Of a stretch of 64,000 bases of DNA, positions 1 through 7,882 are shown piece by piece. Position 1 is the first letter of the stretch, and every line of letters begins with the position of its first letter. The notes under the pieces are model-generated. The model saw only the letters and a program-made list of their open reading frames with translations. It made no database searches and had not been told where the DNA came from. The stretch is from JBBROS01 sp038229135. Its GTDB lineage: Bacteria; Pseudomonadota; Alphaproteobacteria; Acetobacterales; Acetobacteraceae. The translations under genes were made by a program, and so were the position numbers. The stretch is from contig JBBROS010000018.1 in the NCBI GenBank assembly GCA_038229135.1, positions 9,886 through 73,885 of the forward strand. The letters run 5' to 3'.

Positions 1-157
1 TTACGATGGTCGGGCCGAACCCGATGGAGAACGCCTCCACATGCACGCCGCGCCACCGTGCCGCTAAATAGTGGCCAAGCTCGTGCACGAACACGAGTAT
101 CCCGAGGACGACGACGAACGCCGCCCCGTTGCGCAAAATATCGATCAGATGGCTCAT
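1..157 (-). CDS. rseP: RIP site-2 protease RseP, N-terminal fragment (cut by window edge)
   Basis: Only the first 52 residues are in the window; the gene runs off the left edge. The start ATG is at 157. The reading contains a hydrophobic segment with the zinc motif HELGH at residues 25-29, followed by a motif typical of the M50 family (FSIGFGP). Site-2 proteases of this family cut membrane-bound anti-sigma factors and signal-peptide remnants inside the inner membrane. It follows dxr by 63 bases on the same strand, which is the usual order dxr-rseP-bamA in proteobacteria. Family assignment is firm; nothing can be said about the PDZ domains or the C-terminal half. Confidence 0.92.
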   Translation of the reverse strand, partial: MSHLIDILRNGAAFVVVLGILVFVHELGHYLAARWRGVHVEAFSIGFGPTIV

Positions 158-220
158 GGCCCACCTTAGCCCAGGAGTGCCAGACGGCGTAAGGGCCTTG
201 TCCGCAAGAGATTGTTGCGC

Positions 221-1378
221 TTACGCCGCCAGCGCGCCAGCCATGCCGTGCGCCACACGCCTCGCCTCGGCATCCAGCCCCACCACCGCCTCCAGCGTGT
301 CGGCCCCGGGCGTGCCCATCCGGTCCAGCACGCGCTCGACCAGCTCCGCGATGCCGGTGAACCCCAGCCGCCGCCCGAGGAACGCCTCCACCGCCACCTC
401 GTTGGCCGCCGACAATATGGTGGGCGCCCCACCGCCCGCCCGCAGCGCCGCCCGCGCGAGCCGGAGCGCCGGGAACCGCACCGGGTCGGGCGGGAAGAAG
501 GTCAGCTGACCCATCGCCGCCAGGTCCAGCCGCTTCACATCCGTCCGAATCCGCCCCGGCCACGCCAGCGCATGCGCGATGGGGATGCGCATGTCTGCAG
601 AGCCCAGCTGCGCCAGCATGCTCCCGTCCTGCCAGTGCACGATGCCGTGAACCGCCGATTGCGGATGCACCAGCACGTCGATCCGGTCCTCCTCGAGGTC
701 GAACAGCCGTGCCGCCTCGATCAGCTCGAGCCCCTTGTTGAACATGGTGGCGCTGTCGATGCTGATCTTGGCGCCCATCGACCACACCGGATGGCGCAGC
801 GCCGCCTCGGGCGTCGCCCTCGACATCTCCTCGAGGCTCGACGTGCGAAACGGCCCACCGCTCGCCGTCAGCACGATCCGCTCCACCGCCCCCCGGTTGC
901 CCTCGGCCATGGCCTGGAAGATGGCGTTGTGCTCGGAGTCGACCGGCAACAGCGTGGCCCCGGCCGCGCGCACCGCCCGCAGCATCACGGCCCCGGCGCA
1001 CACCAGCGCCTCCTTGTTGGCCAGCGCCACCGCGCCCCCGCCCTGGATGGCCGCCAGCGTGGAGGGCAGGCCCGCCGCCCCCGTGATGGCCGCCATGGTC
1101 CAGTCCACCCGCTCGCTGGCCGCCTGGACCACCGCCTGGTCCCCGCCCGCGCAAACGATGCCGCTGCCGGCCAGCGCCGCCTCGAGCGCCGGCAGCGCCG
1201 CCAGGTCGGCGATGACGGCGACGGCCGCCCCGAGCCTGCGCGCCTGCTCCGCCAGCAGCGCCGCGTTGCGGCCCCCCGCCAGCGCGTGCACCCGGTAGCG
1301 CTCCGGATTTGCGGCCAGCAGGTCCACCGTGCTCGTGCCCACGCTGCCCGTGCTGCCCAGCACCGTGACCGTTCTCAT
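221..1378 (-). CDS. dxr: 1-deoxy-D-xylulose 5-phosphate reductoisomerase
   Basis: Converts deoxyxylulose 5-phosphate to methylerythritol 4-phosphate with NADPH, the committed step of the non-mevalonate isoprenoid pathway, in the cytosol. The 385-residue length is normal. The N-terminus has the NADPH-binding GSTGSVG at residues 8-14; the metal-binding stretch VDSEHNAIFQ lies near residue 148, and the substrate loop and SMGAKISIDSATMFNKG are present further on. The ATG at 1378 overlaps the cdsA stop as ATGA, so translation is coupled. It sits after uppS and cdsA, so isoprenoid precursor supply and undecaprenyl/phospholipid synthesis are in one operon. Confidence 0.97.
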   Translation of the reverse strand: MRTVTVLGSTGSVGTSTVDLLAANPERYRVHALAGGRNAALLAEQARRLGAAVAVIADLAALPALEAALAGSGIVCAGGDQAVVQAASERVDWTMAAITGAAGLPSTLAAIQGGGAVALANKEALVCAGAVMLRAVRAAGATLLPVDSEHNAIFQAMAEGNRGAVERIVLTASGGPFRTSSLEEMSRATPEAALRHPVWSMGAKISIDSATMFNKGLELIEAARLFDLEEDRIDVLVHPQSAVHGIVHWQDGSMLAQLGSADMRIPIAHALAWPGRIRTDVKRLDLAAMGQLTFFPPDPVRFPALRLARAALRAGGGAPTILSAANEVAVEAFLGRRLGFTGIAELVERVLDRMGTPGADTLEAVVGLDAEARRVAHGMAGALAA

Positions 1379-2223
1379 CCCCAAGGCACACCCTCCCGGC
1401 CCAACACGGCCGCAATCCCTGCTGCCACCGGAGCGGCCGCAAGCAATCCATCCAACCGGTCCAGCAGGCCGCCATGGCCCGGGATCAGCCAGCCCGAATC
1501 CTTCACGCCGAACCGGCGCTTTACCCAACTCTCCAGCAGGTCGCCCGCCTGCGCCATCACGCCGATCAGCCCGCCCGCCACCGCGGCGACCGGCCCCGCC
1601 ACCCGCGCCGCGAGCAGCCCGACCACCACCGCAGCCACGAGCCCCCCCACGGCGCCCGACCACGTCTTGCCCGGCGAGATCCGCGGCGCCAGCTTGCGCC
1701 CTCCGAACACCCGCCCCGCCGCATACGCCCCGATGTCGCTGGCCCACACCACCAGCATCAATACCAGCAGCGCCGGCCACCCCCCGGCCTCCGCGCCCCG
1801 CAGCCACACGAGCGCCACCAGCGGCACCCCCACGTAGGGCAGCCCGGCCAGAAGCGCCCAGGAGCCCCCGGCCACGCGCATGAGCGCGGCCGCAAGCGCC
1901 AACATGGCCAAGGCCGGCACCGACCCGGCGAGGAGCGCGACGAGCGCCGCCGCCACCAAGCCACCCGGCACAAGCGCGCCCTGCACGACCCGCGCCGGCG
2001 CCGCGCCGCACATCGTCGCCCACTCCCACCCGAGCCCGGCCGCCGCAGCCATCACCAGCGCCGCCCAGGCAGCACCACCCCACCAGATGCAGAACAGCGT
2101 CGCCGGCGCCAGCAGCGCAGCCGAGACTGCGCGCTGCCGCAGGTCTGCCCAGCGGCCGCTCGCGCCGGCTTTCGGCACCGCATCAGCCAGCGCGGGCACC
2201 GAAGCGCCGCTCGCGCGTCGCAT
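1375..2223 (-). CDS. cdsA: Phosphatidate cytidylyltransferase
   Basis: Makes CDP-diacylglycerol from phosphatidate and CTP, an integral inner-membrane enzyme. The C-terminal CDP-diglyceride synthetase signature is intact, running from ESWVKRRFGVKD to PGHGGLLDRLDG, and the protein shows a series of hydrophobic helices. The stop overlaps the dxr start. The start is uncertain: ATGs at 2241 and 2223 both lie inside the end of uppS, and a GTG at 2178 begins just after the uppS stop. The hydrophobic domain starts well after all three, so they are not distinguishable by homology. The ATG at 2223 is given here. Confidence 0.93.
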   Translation of the reverse strand: MRRASGASVPALADAVPKAGASGRWADLRQRAVSAALLAPATLFCIWWGGAAWAALVMAAAAGLGWEWATMCGAAPARVVQGALVPGGLVAAALVALLAGSVPALAMLALAAALMRVAGGSWALLAGLPYVGVPLVALVWLRGAEAGGWPALLVLMLVVWASDIGAYAAGRVFGGRKLAPRISPGKTWSGAVGGLVAAVVVGLLAARVAGPVAAVAGGLIGVMAQAGDLLESWVKRRFGVKDSGWLIPGHGGLLDRLDGLLAAAPVAAGIAAVLGREGVPWG

Positions 2224-2950
2224 ACTCGGCCAGCGCCGCATCAAACTGCCGCTGGTCGAAATCCGGCCACAGCACGTCCAGGAACACGAGCTCCGAGTAG
2301 GCCGACTGCCACAGCAGGAAGTTCGACAGCCGCCGCTCCCCGCTTGTCCGGATCACCAGGTCCGGGTCCGGCATGCCCGCCGTGGCAAGATACCGCTCGA
2401 ACCCCGCCTCGCCCACCCGCGCCAGGTCCACCTCGCCCCGTGCAGCCGCGGCGGCCAGGGCCCGCGCGGCCGCCACGATCTCGTCCCGCGCGCCATAGCT
2501 CAGCGCCACGTTCAGGTTCAGCCGCGTGTTGCCGGAAGTGGTCGCCTCGGCGCGGTCCAGCTCGGCCCGCGTATCGGCGTCGAACCGCTCGCGGTCGCCT
2601 ATGATCCGGACCCGAACCCCCTCACGTGCGATCTCGGCCAATTCCTGCCGGATGTAGTGCCGCAGCAGCCCCGTAAGGTCGAGCACCTCATCGGCCGGGC
2701 GGCGCCAGTTCTCGCTGCTGAACGCATACAGCGTCAGCCACTCGACACCCGCCGCCACCGCCGCCTCGATCGTGCGCCGCACCGCCATTGCGCCGGCCCG
2801 GTGCCCCGCCACCCGCGGCAGCCCGCGCGCCGAGGCCCACCGCCCGTTGCCGTCCATGATCACCGCCACGTGCCGGGGCGCGCATGGCAGCGTGCCCGTC
2901 GCGTTGGCGATCGTGGACCGGGCCGGCAGTTCGGGCTTCATCACGGACAT
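2183..2950 (-). CDS. uppS: Undecaprenyl diphosphate synthase (cis-prenyltransferase)
   Basis: Extends farnesyl diphosphate with isopentenyl units to undecaprenyl diphosphate, the lipid carrier for peptidoglycan precursors. Conserved family motifs are visible: IMDGNGRWA near residue 31 (catalytic Asp), the FSSENW-type loop (AFSSENWRRP), and RTSGERRLSNFLLWQ followed by AYSELVF near the C-terminus. The 255-residue length is typical. The ATG at 2950 lies four bases after the frr stop; an in-frame ATG at 2941 is an alternative start. The order frr-uppS-cdsA-dxr is the common proteobacterial arrangement. Confidence 0.97.
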   Translation of the reverse strand: MSVMKPELPARSTIANATGTLPCAPRHVAVIMDGNGRWASARGLPRVAGHRAGAMAVRRTIEAAVAAGVEWLTLYAFSSENWRRPADEVLDLTGLLRHYIRQELAEIAREGVRVRIIGDRERFDADTRAELDRAEATTSGNTRLNLNVALSYGARDEIVAAARALAAAAARGEVDLARVGEAGFERYLATAGMPDPDLVIRTSGERRLSNFLLWQSAYSELVFLDVLWPDFDQRQFDAALAEYATRERRFGARAG

Positions 2951-2954
2951 GGCA

Positions 2955-3521
2955 TCAGACCTGCCGAATTTCCTTGTCCTTGTCGGTCAGCGACTCGTCG
3001 ATGCGCTTGATGTAGCCGTCGGTCAGCTTCTGCACCGCGTCGGACCAATCCTTCAAGTCGTCCTCGCCGATCTCGCCCTTCTTCTCGAACGTCTTGATCT
3101 GGTCCATCCCGTCCCGGCGCACCCCGCGAATGGCCACGCGGGCACCCTCGGCGTAGCGCCCCGCCGCCTTGGCCAGCTCGCCCCGGCGCTCGGCCGTCAA
3201 TTGCGGGATGGGCACGCGCACCACCTGGCCGTCCGACCCTGGGTTCAGCCCCAGCCCGCTGTCGCGGATGGCCCGCTCCACCGCACCCACCAGCGTCCGG
3301 TCCCACACCTGGACCGTGATCATCCGAGGCTCCGGCACGCCGATCGTGCCCACCTGCGTGATGGGCACCTCGGTGCCATACGCCTCCACCTTCACCGGCT
3401 CCAGCAGCGCCGGGCTGGCACGCCCGGTGCGCAGGCCACCGAAATCACGGCGCAGCGTCTCCAGCGCGCCGTCCATGCGCCGGGTCAGGTCCTGCTTCAG
3501 CGCATCCAGGTCGGCAGGCAT
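2955..3521 (-). CDS. frr: Ribosome recycling factor
   Basis: With EF-G it splits the post-termination ribosome so that it can be reused. The 188-residue protein starts with the helical DLDALKQDLTRRMDGALETL region and contains the conserved GLRTGRASPALLEPVKVEAYG stretch (residues about 29-49). The C-terminal long helix carries the family motif for residues around RDGMDQIKTFEKKGEI. Gene length is standard. It lies between pyrH and uppS; the 82-base gap to pyrH shows nothing obvious besides a leader. Confidence 0.98.
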   Translation of the reverse strand: MPADLDALKQDLTRRMDGALETLRRDFGGLRTGRASPALLEPVKVEAYGTEVPITQVGTIGVPEPRMITVQVWDRTLVGAVERAIRDSGLGLNPGSDGQVVRVPIPQLTAERRGELAKAAGRYAEGARVAIRGVRRDGMDQIKTFEKKGEIGEDDLKDWSDAVQKLTDGYIKRIDESLTDKDKEIRQV

Positions 3522-3603
3522 CGTCTCTCCCTCAAAGCTCTCGTCCGGAAATCAATCGTCCAAACCGGCCCGCGCTTCAAGCGCCGCCTCGTCCCGCCCG
3601 TCC

Positions 3604-4326
3604 TCAAGCCGCCTCGATGATCCGCGTGAACGCGCCCTCGCCGCGCAACACCTGCGCGAAGGCCCCGGTTGCATGGATGTTGAACACAACGATCGGCAGC
3701 CCGTTCTCCCGCGCCACGCTGATGGCGGCTGCGTCCATCACCTGCAGGTCCCGCGCCAGCACCTCGAGGTAGGTGAGCTCGTCATATCGGACCGCGTCCG
3801 GCACCCGCCGCGGGTCCGCCGAATACACCCCGTCCACCTGCGTGCCCTTCAGCAGCAGGTCGCAATTCATCTCGGCAGCGCGCAATGCCGCCGCCGTGTC
3901 GGTCGTGAAGAACGGGTTGCCCGTGCCGGCGGCGAAGATCACCACGCGGCCCTTCTCCATGTGCCGTTCTGCGCGCCGGCGGATGTAGGGCTCGCACACG
4001 CTGCTCATCGGGATCGCGGACTGCACCCGCGTCGGCACGCCCCGGCGCTCCAGCACGCTCTGCAGGCCCAGCGCGTTCATCACCGTGGCCAGCATGCCCA
4101 TGTAGTCGGCCTGCGCCCGGTCCATGCCGCCGGCCGCACCCGAAATGCCGCGGAAGATGTTGCCGCCACCCACCACGAGGCAAACCTGCGTGCCGGTCGC
4201 CACCACGTCCCCAACGTCGCGCGCGATGCGGCTCAGCGTCTCGGTGTCGAGCCCGAACTCCCGGCGCCCCATCAACGCCTCCCCCGACACCTTGAGGAGA
4301 ACGCGTTTGTACGGCGGCAGGGCCAT
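3604..4326 (-). CDS. pyrH: Uridylate kinase
   Basis: Phosphorylates UMP to UDP, feeding pyrimidine nucleotides to RNA and to cell-wall sugar donors. The 240-residue form starts at the ATG at 4326 (MALPPYKRVLLKVSGEAL), which fits the amino acid kinase family start; a longer in-frame reading upstream lacks family similarity. The phosphate-binding VVGGGNIFRG and the nucleotide-binding TGNPFFTTDTAAALRA motif are intact. It is downstream of tsf with a 113-base gap, the standard rpsB-tsf-pyrH-frr order. Confidence 0.97.
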   Translation of the reverse strand: MALPPYKRVLLKVSGEALMGRREFGLDTETLSRIARDVGDVVATGTQVCLVVGGGNIFRGISGAAGGMDRAQADYMGMLATVMNALGLQSVLERRGVPTRVQSAIPMSSVCEPYIRRRAERHMEKGRVVIFAAGTGNPFFTTDTAAALRAAEMNCDLLLKGTQVDGVYSADPRRVPDAVRYDELTYLEVLARDLQVMDAAAISVARENGLPIVVFNIHATGAFAQVLRGEGAFTRIIEAA

Positions 4327-4439
4327 GGAGTCCTTTCGGGGGTCGGGGTCGTCGCGCGGCGGCAACCTAGGCGCTCACGCCGCGCCAAACAAGCGGAGGG
4401 CAGCGAACTGCCCCCCGCCCAATCTGGACGACGCCGACC

Positions 4440-5360
4440 TTAGACGGCGGGAGGGACGCCGGCCGCGGCAGCCACCTCGGCCGCGAAGTCGCCCGCCTGC
4501 TTCTCGATGCCTTCGCCAAGCTGGAACCGTGCGAAGCCGGACAGCGTGCTGCCCGCCTTCTTCACCACGGCACGCACCCGGCTCTCGCCGTCATGCACCC
4601 ACACCTGCTCCAGCAGAACCACCTCCTCGTAATACTTCCGGATGCGGCCATCGACCATCTTCTCGATGATGGCTTCGGGCTTGCCGGAGGCGCGCGCCTG
4701 CTCGCTCAGAACCGTGCGCTCGCGCTCCAGCGCCGCAGGGTCCACCGCGTCCGTGTCGAGCGCCTCGGGCCGGGTTGCGGCCACGTGCATGCCGACCTGG
4801 CGGCCCAACACCTCGAGCACGTCGATCTCGCTCGGACCCTCGAGCGCCACCAGCACGCCGATCTTGCCCAGACCGGGCTTGAGCGCGTTGTGCACGTAGG
4901 TGGCCACCGCCCCCTGCGACACGTGCAGCACCCGCGCCCGGCGCAGGCTCATGTTCTCGCCGATCGTGGCGATCAGGTGCGTGATCTCGTCGCCCACCGT
5001 ACGGCCCGAGCCCGGGTAAGGCGCCGACTTGATGGCCTCCACGTCCTCGCCGACCTCGAGCGCCACCTTGGCCACGCCCTCGACGAGCGCCTGGAACGCC
5101 TCGTTGCGTGCCACGAAGTCGGTCTCGGCGTTCACCTCGACCATCGCGGCCTTGTTCGCGGCGCTCGCTACACCCACGAGCCCCTCGGCCGCGACCCGCC
5201 CGCTCTTCTTGGCCGCCGCCGAAAGGCCCTTCTTGCGGAGCCAGTCGATCGCGCCCTCGAGGTCGCCACCCGTCTCGGTCAACGCCTTCTTGCAGTCCAT
5301 CATGCCGGCCCCGGTCTTCTCGCGAAGATCCTTGACCAACGCCGCCGTTATCTCAGCCAT
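4440..5360 (-). CDS. tsf: Translation elongation factor Ts
   Basis: Guanine nucleotide exchange factor for EF-Tu. The 306-residue protein opens with the family signature LVKDLREKTGAGMMDCKKAL (residues 8-27), followed by GGDLEGAIDWLRKKG, and has VNAETDFVARNEAF around residues 76-89, which belongs to the core subdomain that contacts EF-Tu. The start lies 15 bases after the rpsB stop, so the two are co-transcribed. Length and motifs are normal. Confidence 0.98.
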   Translation of the reverse strand: MAEITAALVKDLREKTGAGMMDCKKALTETGGDLEGAIDWLRKKGLSAAAKKSGRVAAEGLVGVASAANKAAMVEVNAETDFVARNEAFQALVEGVAKVALEVGEDVEAIKSAPYPGSGRTVGDEITHLIATIGENMSLRRARVLHVSQGAVATYVHNALKPGLGKIGVLVALEGPSEIDVLEVLGRQVGMHVAATRPEALDTDAVDPAALERERTVLSEQARASGKPEAIIEKMVDGRIRKYYEEVVLLEQVWVHDGESRVRAVVKKAGSTLSGFARFQLGEGIEKQAGDFAAEVAAAAGVPPAV

Positions 5361-5375
5361 CGTCGCGTCTCCTGC

Positions 5376-6248
5376 TCAGGCCGGGGCCTGTTCGGTCGCC
5401 GGCTCCGGCTCCGGCTCGGCTGCCATCTCGGCCGCCAGCGCAGGCACCTCGTCCACGGCCGCCATCGTCAGCGGCGCAGCCTCGATCACCGGCTCCGGCT
5501 CCGGCATGGCCTGCATCGGCAGCTCCTCGGCCGCCCCCAGGTCGCGGCCCGAGGCCACCATCTCGGCGCTGATGCCATCGAGCACCGCACCCGCGATCAG
5601 GTCGCAGTAGAGCGTGATGGCGCGGATCGCGTCGTCGTTCCCAGGGATCGGGAAGGTCACCCCCGAGGGATCCGAGTTGCTGTCGAGCACGGCAATCACG
5701 GGGATGCCAAGCTTCGTCGCCTCCTCGACCGCCAACTTCTCCTTGTTCGTGTCGATGATGAACAGCACGTCCGGCAGGCCGCCCATATCCTTGATGCCGC
5801 CCAACGCACGCTCCAGCTTCTCCTGGTCGCGCGTGATGTCGAGCACCTCCTTCTTCGTCAGGCCCTGCGTGTCGCCGGCCAGCATCTCTTCGATCTGGCG
5901 CAGGCGCTTGATGCTGCCCGTAATCGTCTTCCAGTTGGTGAGCATGCCGCCCAGCCAGCGATGGTTCACGTAATACTGGCCACAGCGCTTTGCGCTCTCG
6001 GCCACATACTCCGCCGCCGCGCGCTTTGTGCCCACGAACAGCACGCGGCCACCGGCCGCCGTGATGTCCCGCACCGCCCGCAGCGCCCGGTCGAGCATCG
6101 GCACGGTCTGCTGCAGGTCGATGATGTGGACCTGGTTGCGGATGCCGAAGATGAACGGCTCCATGCGCGGGTTCCACCGCCGCGTGTGGTGGCCGAAATG
6201 GACGCCGGCTTCGAGCAGCTGGCGCAACGTGAAATCTGGCATCGCCAT
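5376..6248 (-). CDS. rpsB: 30S ribosomal protein uS2
   Basis: Small-subunit ribosomal protein. The N-terminus (MAMPDFTLRQLLEAGVHFGH) and the motifs WNPRM, FVGTKRAA, and NHRWLGGMLTNW are the uS2 hallmarks. The 290-residue protein is longer than the enterobacterial form because of an acidic, Ala/Pro/Glu-rich tail after about residue 235, a feature common in alphaproteobacteria. A GGTGA ribosome binding site lies upstream of the ATG. First gene of the translation/lipid operon that runs to the left window edge. Confidence 0.98.
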   Translation of the reverse strand: MAMPDFTLRQLLEAGVHFGHHTRRWNPRMEPFIFGIRNQVHIIDLQQTVPMLDRALRAVRDITAAGGRVLFVGTKRAAAEYVAESAKRCGQYYVNHRWLGGMLTNWKTITGSIKRLRQIEEMLAGDTQGLTKKEVLDITRDQEKLERALGGIKDMGGLPDVLFIIDTNKEKLAVEEATKLGIPVIAVLDSNSDPSGVTFPIPGNDDAIRAITLYCDLIAGAVLDGISAEMVASGRDLGAAEELPMQAMPEPEPVIEAAPLTMAAVDEVPALAAEMAAEPEPEPATEQAPA

Positions 6249-6311
6249 GGGGCGTCACCTTTCCTAGGTTCCGGTTGATCCTCCGCGGGGCCAGGCCCTG
6301 CGGCACCGGTA

Positions 6312-6329
6312 TCCTGGACGGGTCCAGGA
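6312..6329. promoter_or_regulatory. Perfect 8-bp inverted repeat in the rpsB leader
   Basis: TCCTGGAC, two bases, GTCCAGGA: a perfect palindrome whose near edge is 63 bases upstream of the rpsB start codon. The rest of the rpsB-dksA gap (6249-6564) shows only the dispersed palindrome at 6437-6523 and no convincing gene. The element could be a leader hairpin for autogenous control by uS2 or a DNA operator; the sequence alone does not decide. Confidence 0.35.
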
Positions 6330-6436
6330 GGAAGGCGCCCCGCGTGTGAATTACCCGGCGACCTCGCCAGGCGCGCCGCGTATGGCGGAAACTGCTGCGC
6401 TAGGCAAGCCCAGGTGCGCCAGGCGACCCCAGCTAA

Positions 6437-6523
6437 GTCATCGCGAGCGAGCCGTGGCGATCCAGGGGCGGGCGGGGCTGTCCTGTAGGGCCGCGGGATC
6501 GCCGATCCTGCGGCTCGTGATGA
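6437..6523. repeat. Dispersed long palindrome, copy A
   Basis: Begins GTCATCGCGAGCG and ends with its imperfect complement (CGGCTCGTGATGA); an internal GCGATCCAGGGGC half also pairs with a later GGGATCGCC. Three related copies occur at 11953, 24327 and 25350, always between genes. This is the form of intergenic palindromic repeats scattered through alphaproteobacterial genomes. It lies downstream of dksA and upstream of rpsB, and would fold into a long hairpin in RNA. Confidence 0.75.
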
Positions 6524-6564
6524 AGCGGTCTCGAGGACTGCTCTGCAGGCGAAACCCGGTGGCT

Positions 6565-6981
6565 TCAGTCGTCCCTGTGAACCCGCTCCATACGCTCATG
6601 CCGCTCCTGGGCCTCGAGCGACATCGTCGCGATCGGCCGCGCCTCGAGCCGCTTGAGGCTGATCGGCTCGTCCGTGTCCTCGCACCAGCCATAAGTCCCA
6701 GCCTCGATCCGGGCAAGCGCCTGATCGATCTTGCTGATCAGCTTGCGCGCCCGGTCCCGCGTGCGCAGCTCGAGCGCCCGGTCCGTCTCCACGCTCGCAC
6801 GGTCCGTGATGTCCGCCTCGTGGATCCCCCCCTCGCTCAGGCTCGCAAGCGTGCCATCCGCATCCCGCAGCAGCTCGGCCCGCCAGCGCAGCAGCTTCTG
6901 GCGGAAATATTCCACCTGGATCGGGTTCATGAAGTCGTCGGCGTCGGACGGCCGGTAGTCGTGCGGCAGGGTGATCATCAT
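6565..6981 (-). CDS. dksA: RNA polymerase-binding transcription factor DksA, cysteine-poor form
   Basis: Binds the RNA polymerase secondary channel and acts with ppGpp to adjust rRNA and biosynthetic promoters. The start is taken at the ATG at 6981 (MMITLPHDYRP), giving 138 residues. The coiled-coil region and the tip motif ADITDRASVETDRALELR are conserved, followed by ALARIEAGTYGWCEDTDEPI. Only the first cysteine of the usual C4 zinc site remains: the second position of the first pair is Thr and the second pair is replaced by the MSLEAQERH region. Single-cysteine DksA is known in alphaproteobacteria. Its partner enzyme Rel is at 15725-17971. Confidence 0.93.
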   Translation of the reverse strand: MMITLPHDYRPSDADDFMNPIQVEYFRQKLLRWRAELLRDADGTLASLSEGGIHEADITDRASVETDRALELRTRDRARKLISKIDQALARIEAGTYGWCEDTDEPISLKRLEARPIATMSLEAQERHERMERVHRDD

Positions 6982-7075
6982 TGGCGGCGACCCCTCACTG
7001 TCGCCCCGGACGGCGCCAGCCCGGGCTGCGCGCTGCACCACTCGGGGCGCTCACCATCTGGTGATTGTGGCGGGC

Positions 7076-7386
7076 TTATATCCATGCAACTTCGTGCCGC
7101 CAAGCCCGTGTTGGGCCCGTGGCGATGAATATACGCAAGTGTCTCCGCAATGTCGCGTTCGCCCACCCGGCCGCAGGACTAGGCACCTCCGCAAGCCCAC
7201 CCCAGGCTGCATCCAACCCCGGCCCGAACCGGTTGCACATCGCCCGGGTCTCCGCCTCATCCATGATCGGCTGCGGCTTGAACGCAATCCGTCCCCGATC
7301 GCCCGGGCGACCAGCTCCGCCGCCTCGTGGCCGGCCTGCACCCGCATCCCCACTCCGGTCAGGGCCGGAAACGCTCGTTGCGTCAC
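7076..7386 (-). pseudogene. Frameshifted small gene translationally coupled to fliX, unknown function
   Basis: A GTG at 7386 overlaps the fliX stop as GTGA and opens a frame reading MTQRAFPALTGVGMRVQAGH to about residue 32. After a run of four Cs on the plus strand (7293-7296, so GGGG in the gene) the coding signal moves to another frame, reading RIAFKPQPIMDEAETRAM and ending at a TAA at 7076-7078. Both halves show GC-rich third codon positions. Adding one G to the run would give a continuous protein of about 102 residues. I do not recognise the family. Either the gene is broken or the run is a sequencing or assembly error. Confidence 0.45.
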
Positions 7387-7775
7387 GCGCGGCCACGGGC
7401 CAACTCCACTGCCGCCCGCACCAGCACAGCCCGTTGCACCGCAGCCAGCGCCGGGTCGGACGCGGGCGGCGCCGCACGCGCGAGGGACGCCAGCCTCTGC
7501 AGTTCGGCCCCCCCGCCCTCGCCCAACAGCGCCCGCTGCAGCGCGGCCAAGGCGTCCATCATTTGCGAACCGTGCCGCCGGGCCGCCCCGTCCTGCGCGT
7601 CCCCGTCCCGCTCCTGCACGGCCAGCAGCAGCGGCAGCCCGACGGCCTGCACCGGCGCCGGGGCGGCTGCACTCTCCCCCTGCTCCGCCTCCAGCACCCG
7701 GGCGAACCCGGTCCGGCCCCGCGCCGGCCGCATGCCTGCAATCGTGCCTCGCCCCACCCCCGCTATCGGCTCCAT
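7383..7775 (-). CDS. fliX: Flagellar assembly regulator FliX
   Basis: In Caulobacter and relatives FliX couples completion of early flagellar structures to activation of sigma-54-dependent genes by FlbD. The 130-residue reading from the ATG at 7775 has the FliX layout: a variable N-terminus (MEPIAGVGRG), a central Ala-rich part, then MMDALAALQRALLG and a C-terminal DPALAAVQRAVLVRAAVELA helix. It is divergent from flgI, exactly as in Caulobacter, and the flgI side carries a sigma-54 promoter. Alternative upstream starts only add low-complexity residues. Confidence 0.85.
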   Translation of the reverse strand: MEPIAGVGRGTIAGMRPARGRTGFARVLEAEQGESAAAPAPVQAVGLPLLLAVQERDGDAQDGAARRHGSQMMDALAALQRALLGEGGGAELQRLASLARAAPPASDPALAAVQRAVLVRAAVELARGRA

Positions 7776-7855
7776 TGCCCCTCCTCTCCTGCCGCCCGGC
7801 ACATCCTGCCCAGCGCCCTGTCCAGCCAAACCCAGCACTTCCAGCCTTCGCGGCC

Positions 7856-7870
7856 TGGCACGTACCTTGC
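7856..7870 (+). promoter_or_regulatory. Sigma-54 promoter of flgI
   Basis: TGGCAC-GTACC-TTGC matches the -24/-12 consensus (TGGCAC-N5-TTGC) at every listed position. It points at flgI, a class of gene controlled by sigma-54 and FlbD in Caulobacter-type flagellar hierarchies. The -12 GC is at 7869-7870, so transcription would begin near 7881-7882, essentially at the flgI start codon at 7883. Confidence 0.85.
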
Positions 7871-7882
7871 CCTTACCCGCCC

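Noticed and set aside
7076..7200. MCNRFGPG in the frameshifted gene as the start of an HMCES/SRAP protein (MCGR-type)
   Set aside because: The Cys is internal in the reconstructed frame, and none of the later SRAP motifs are present.
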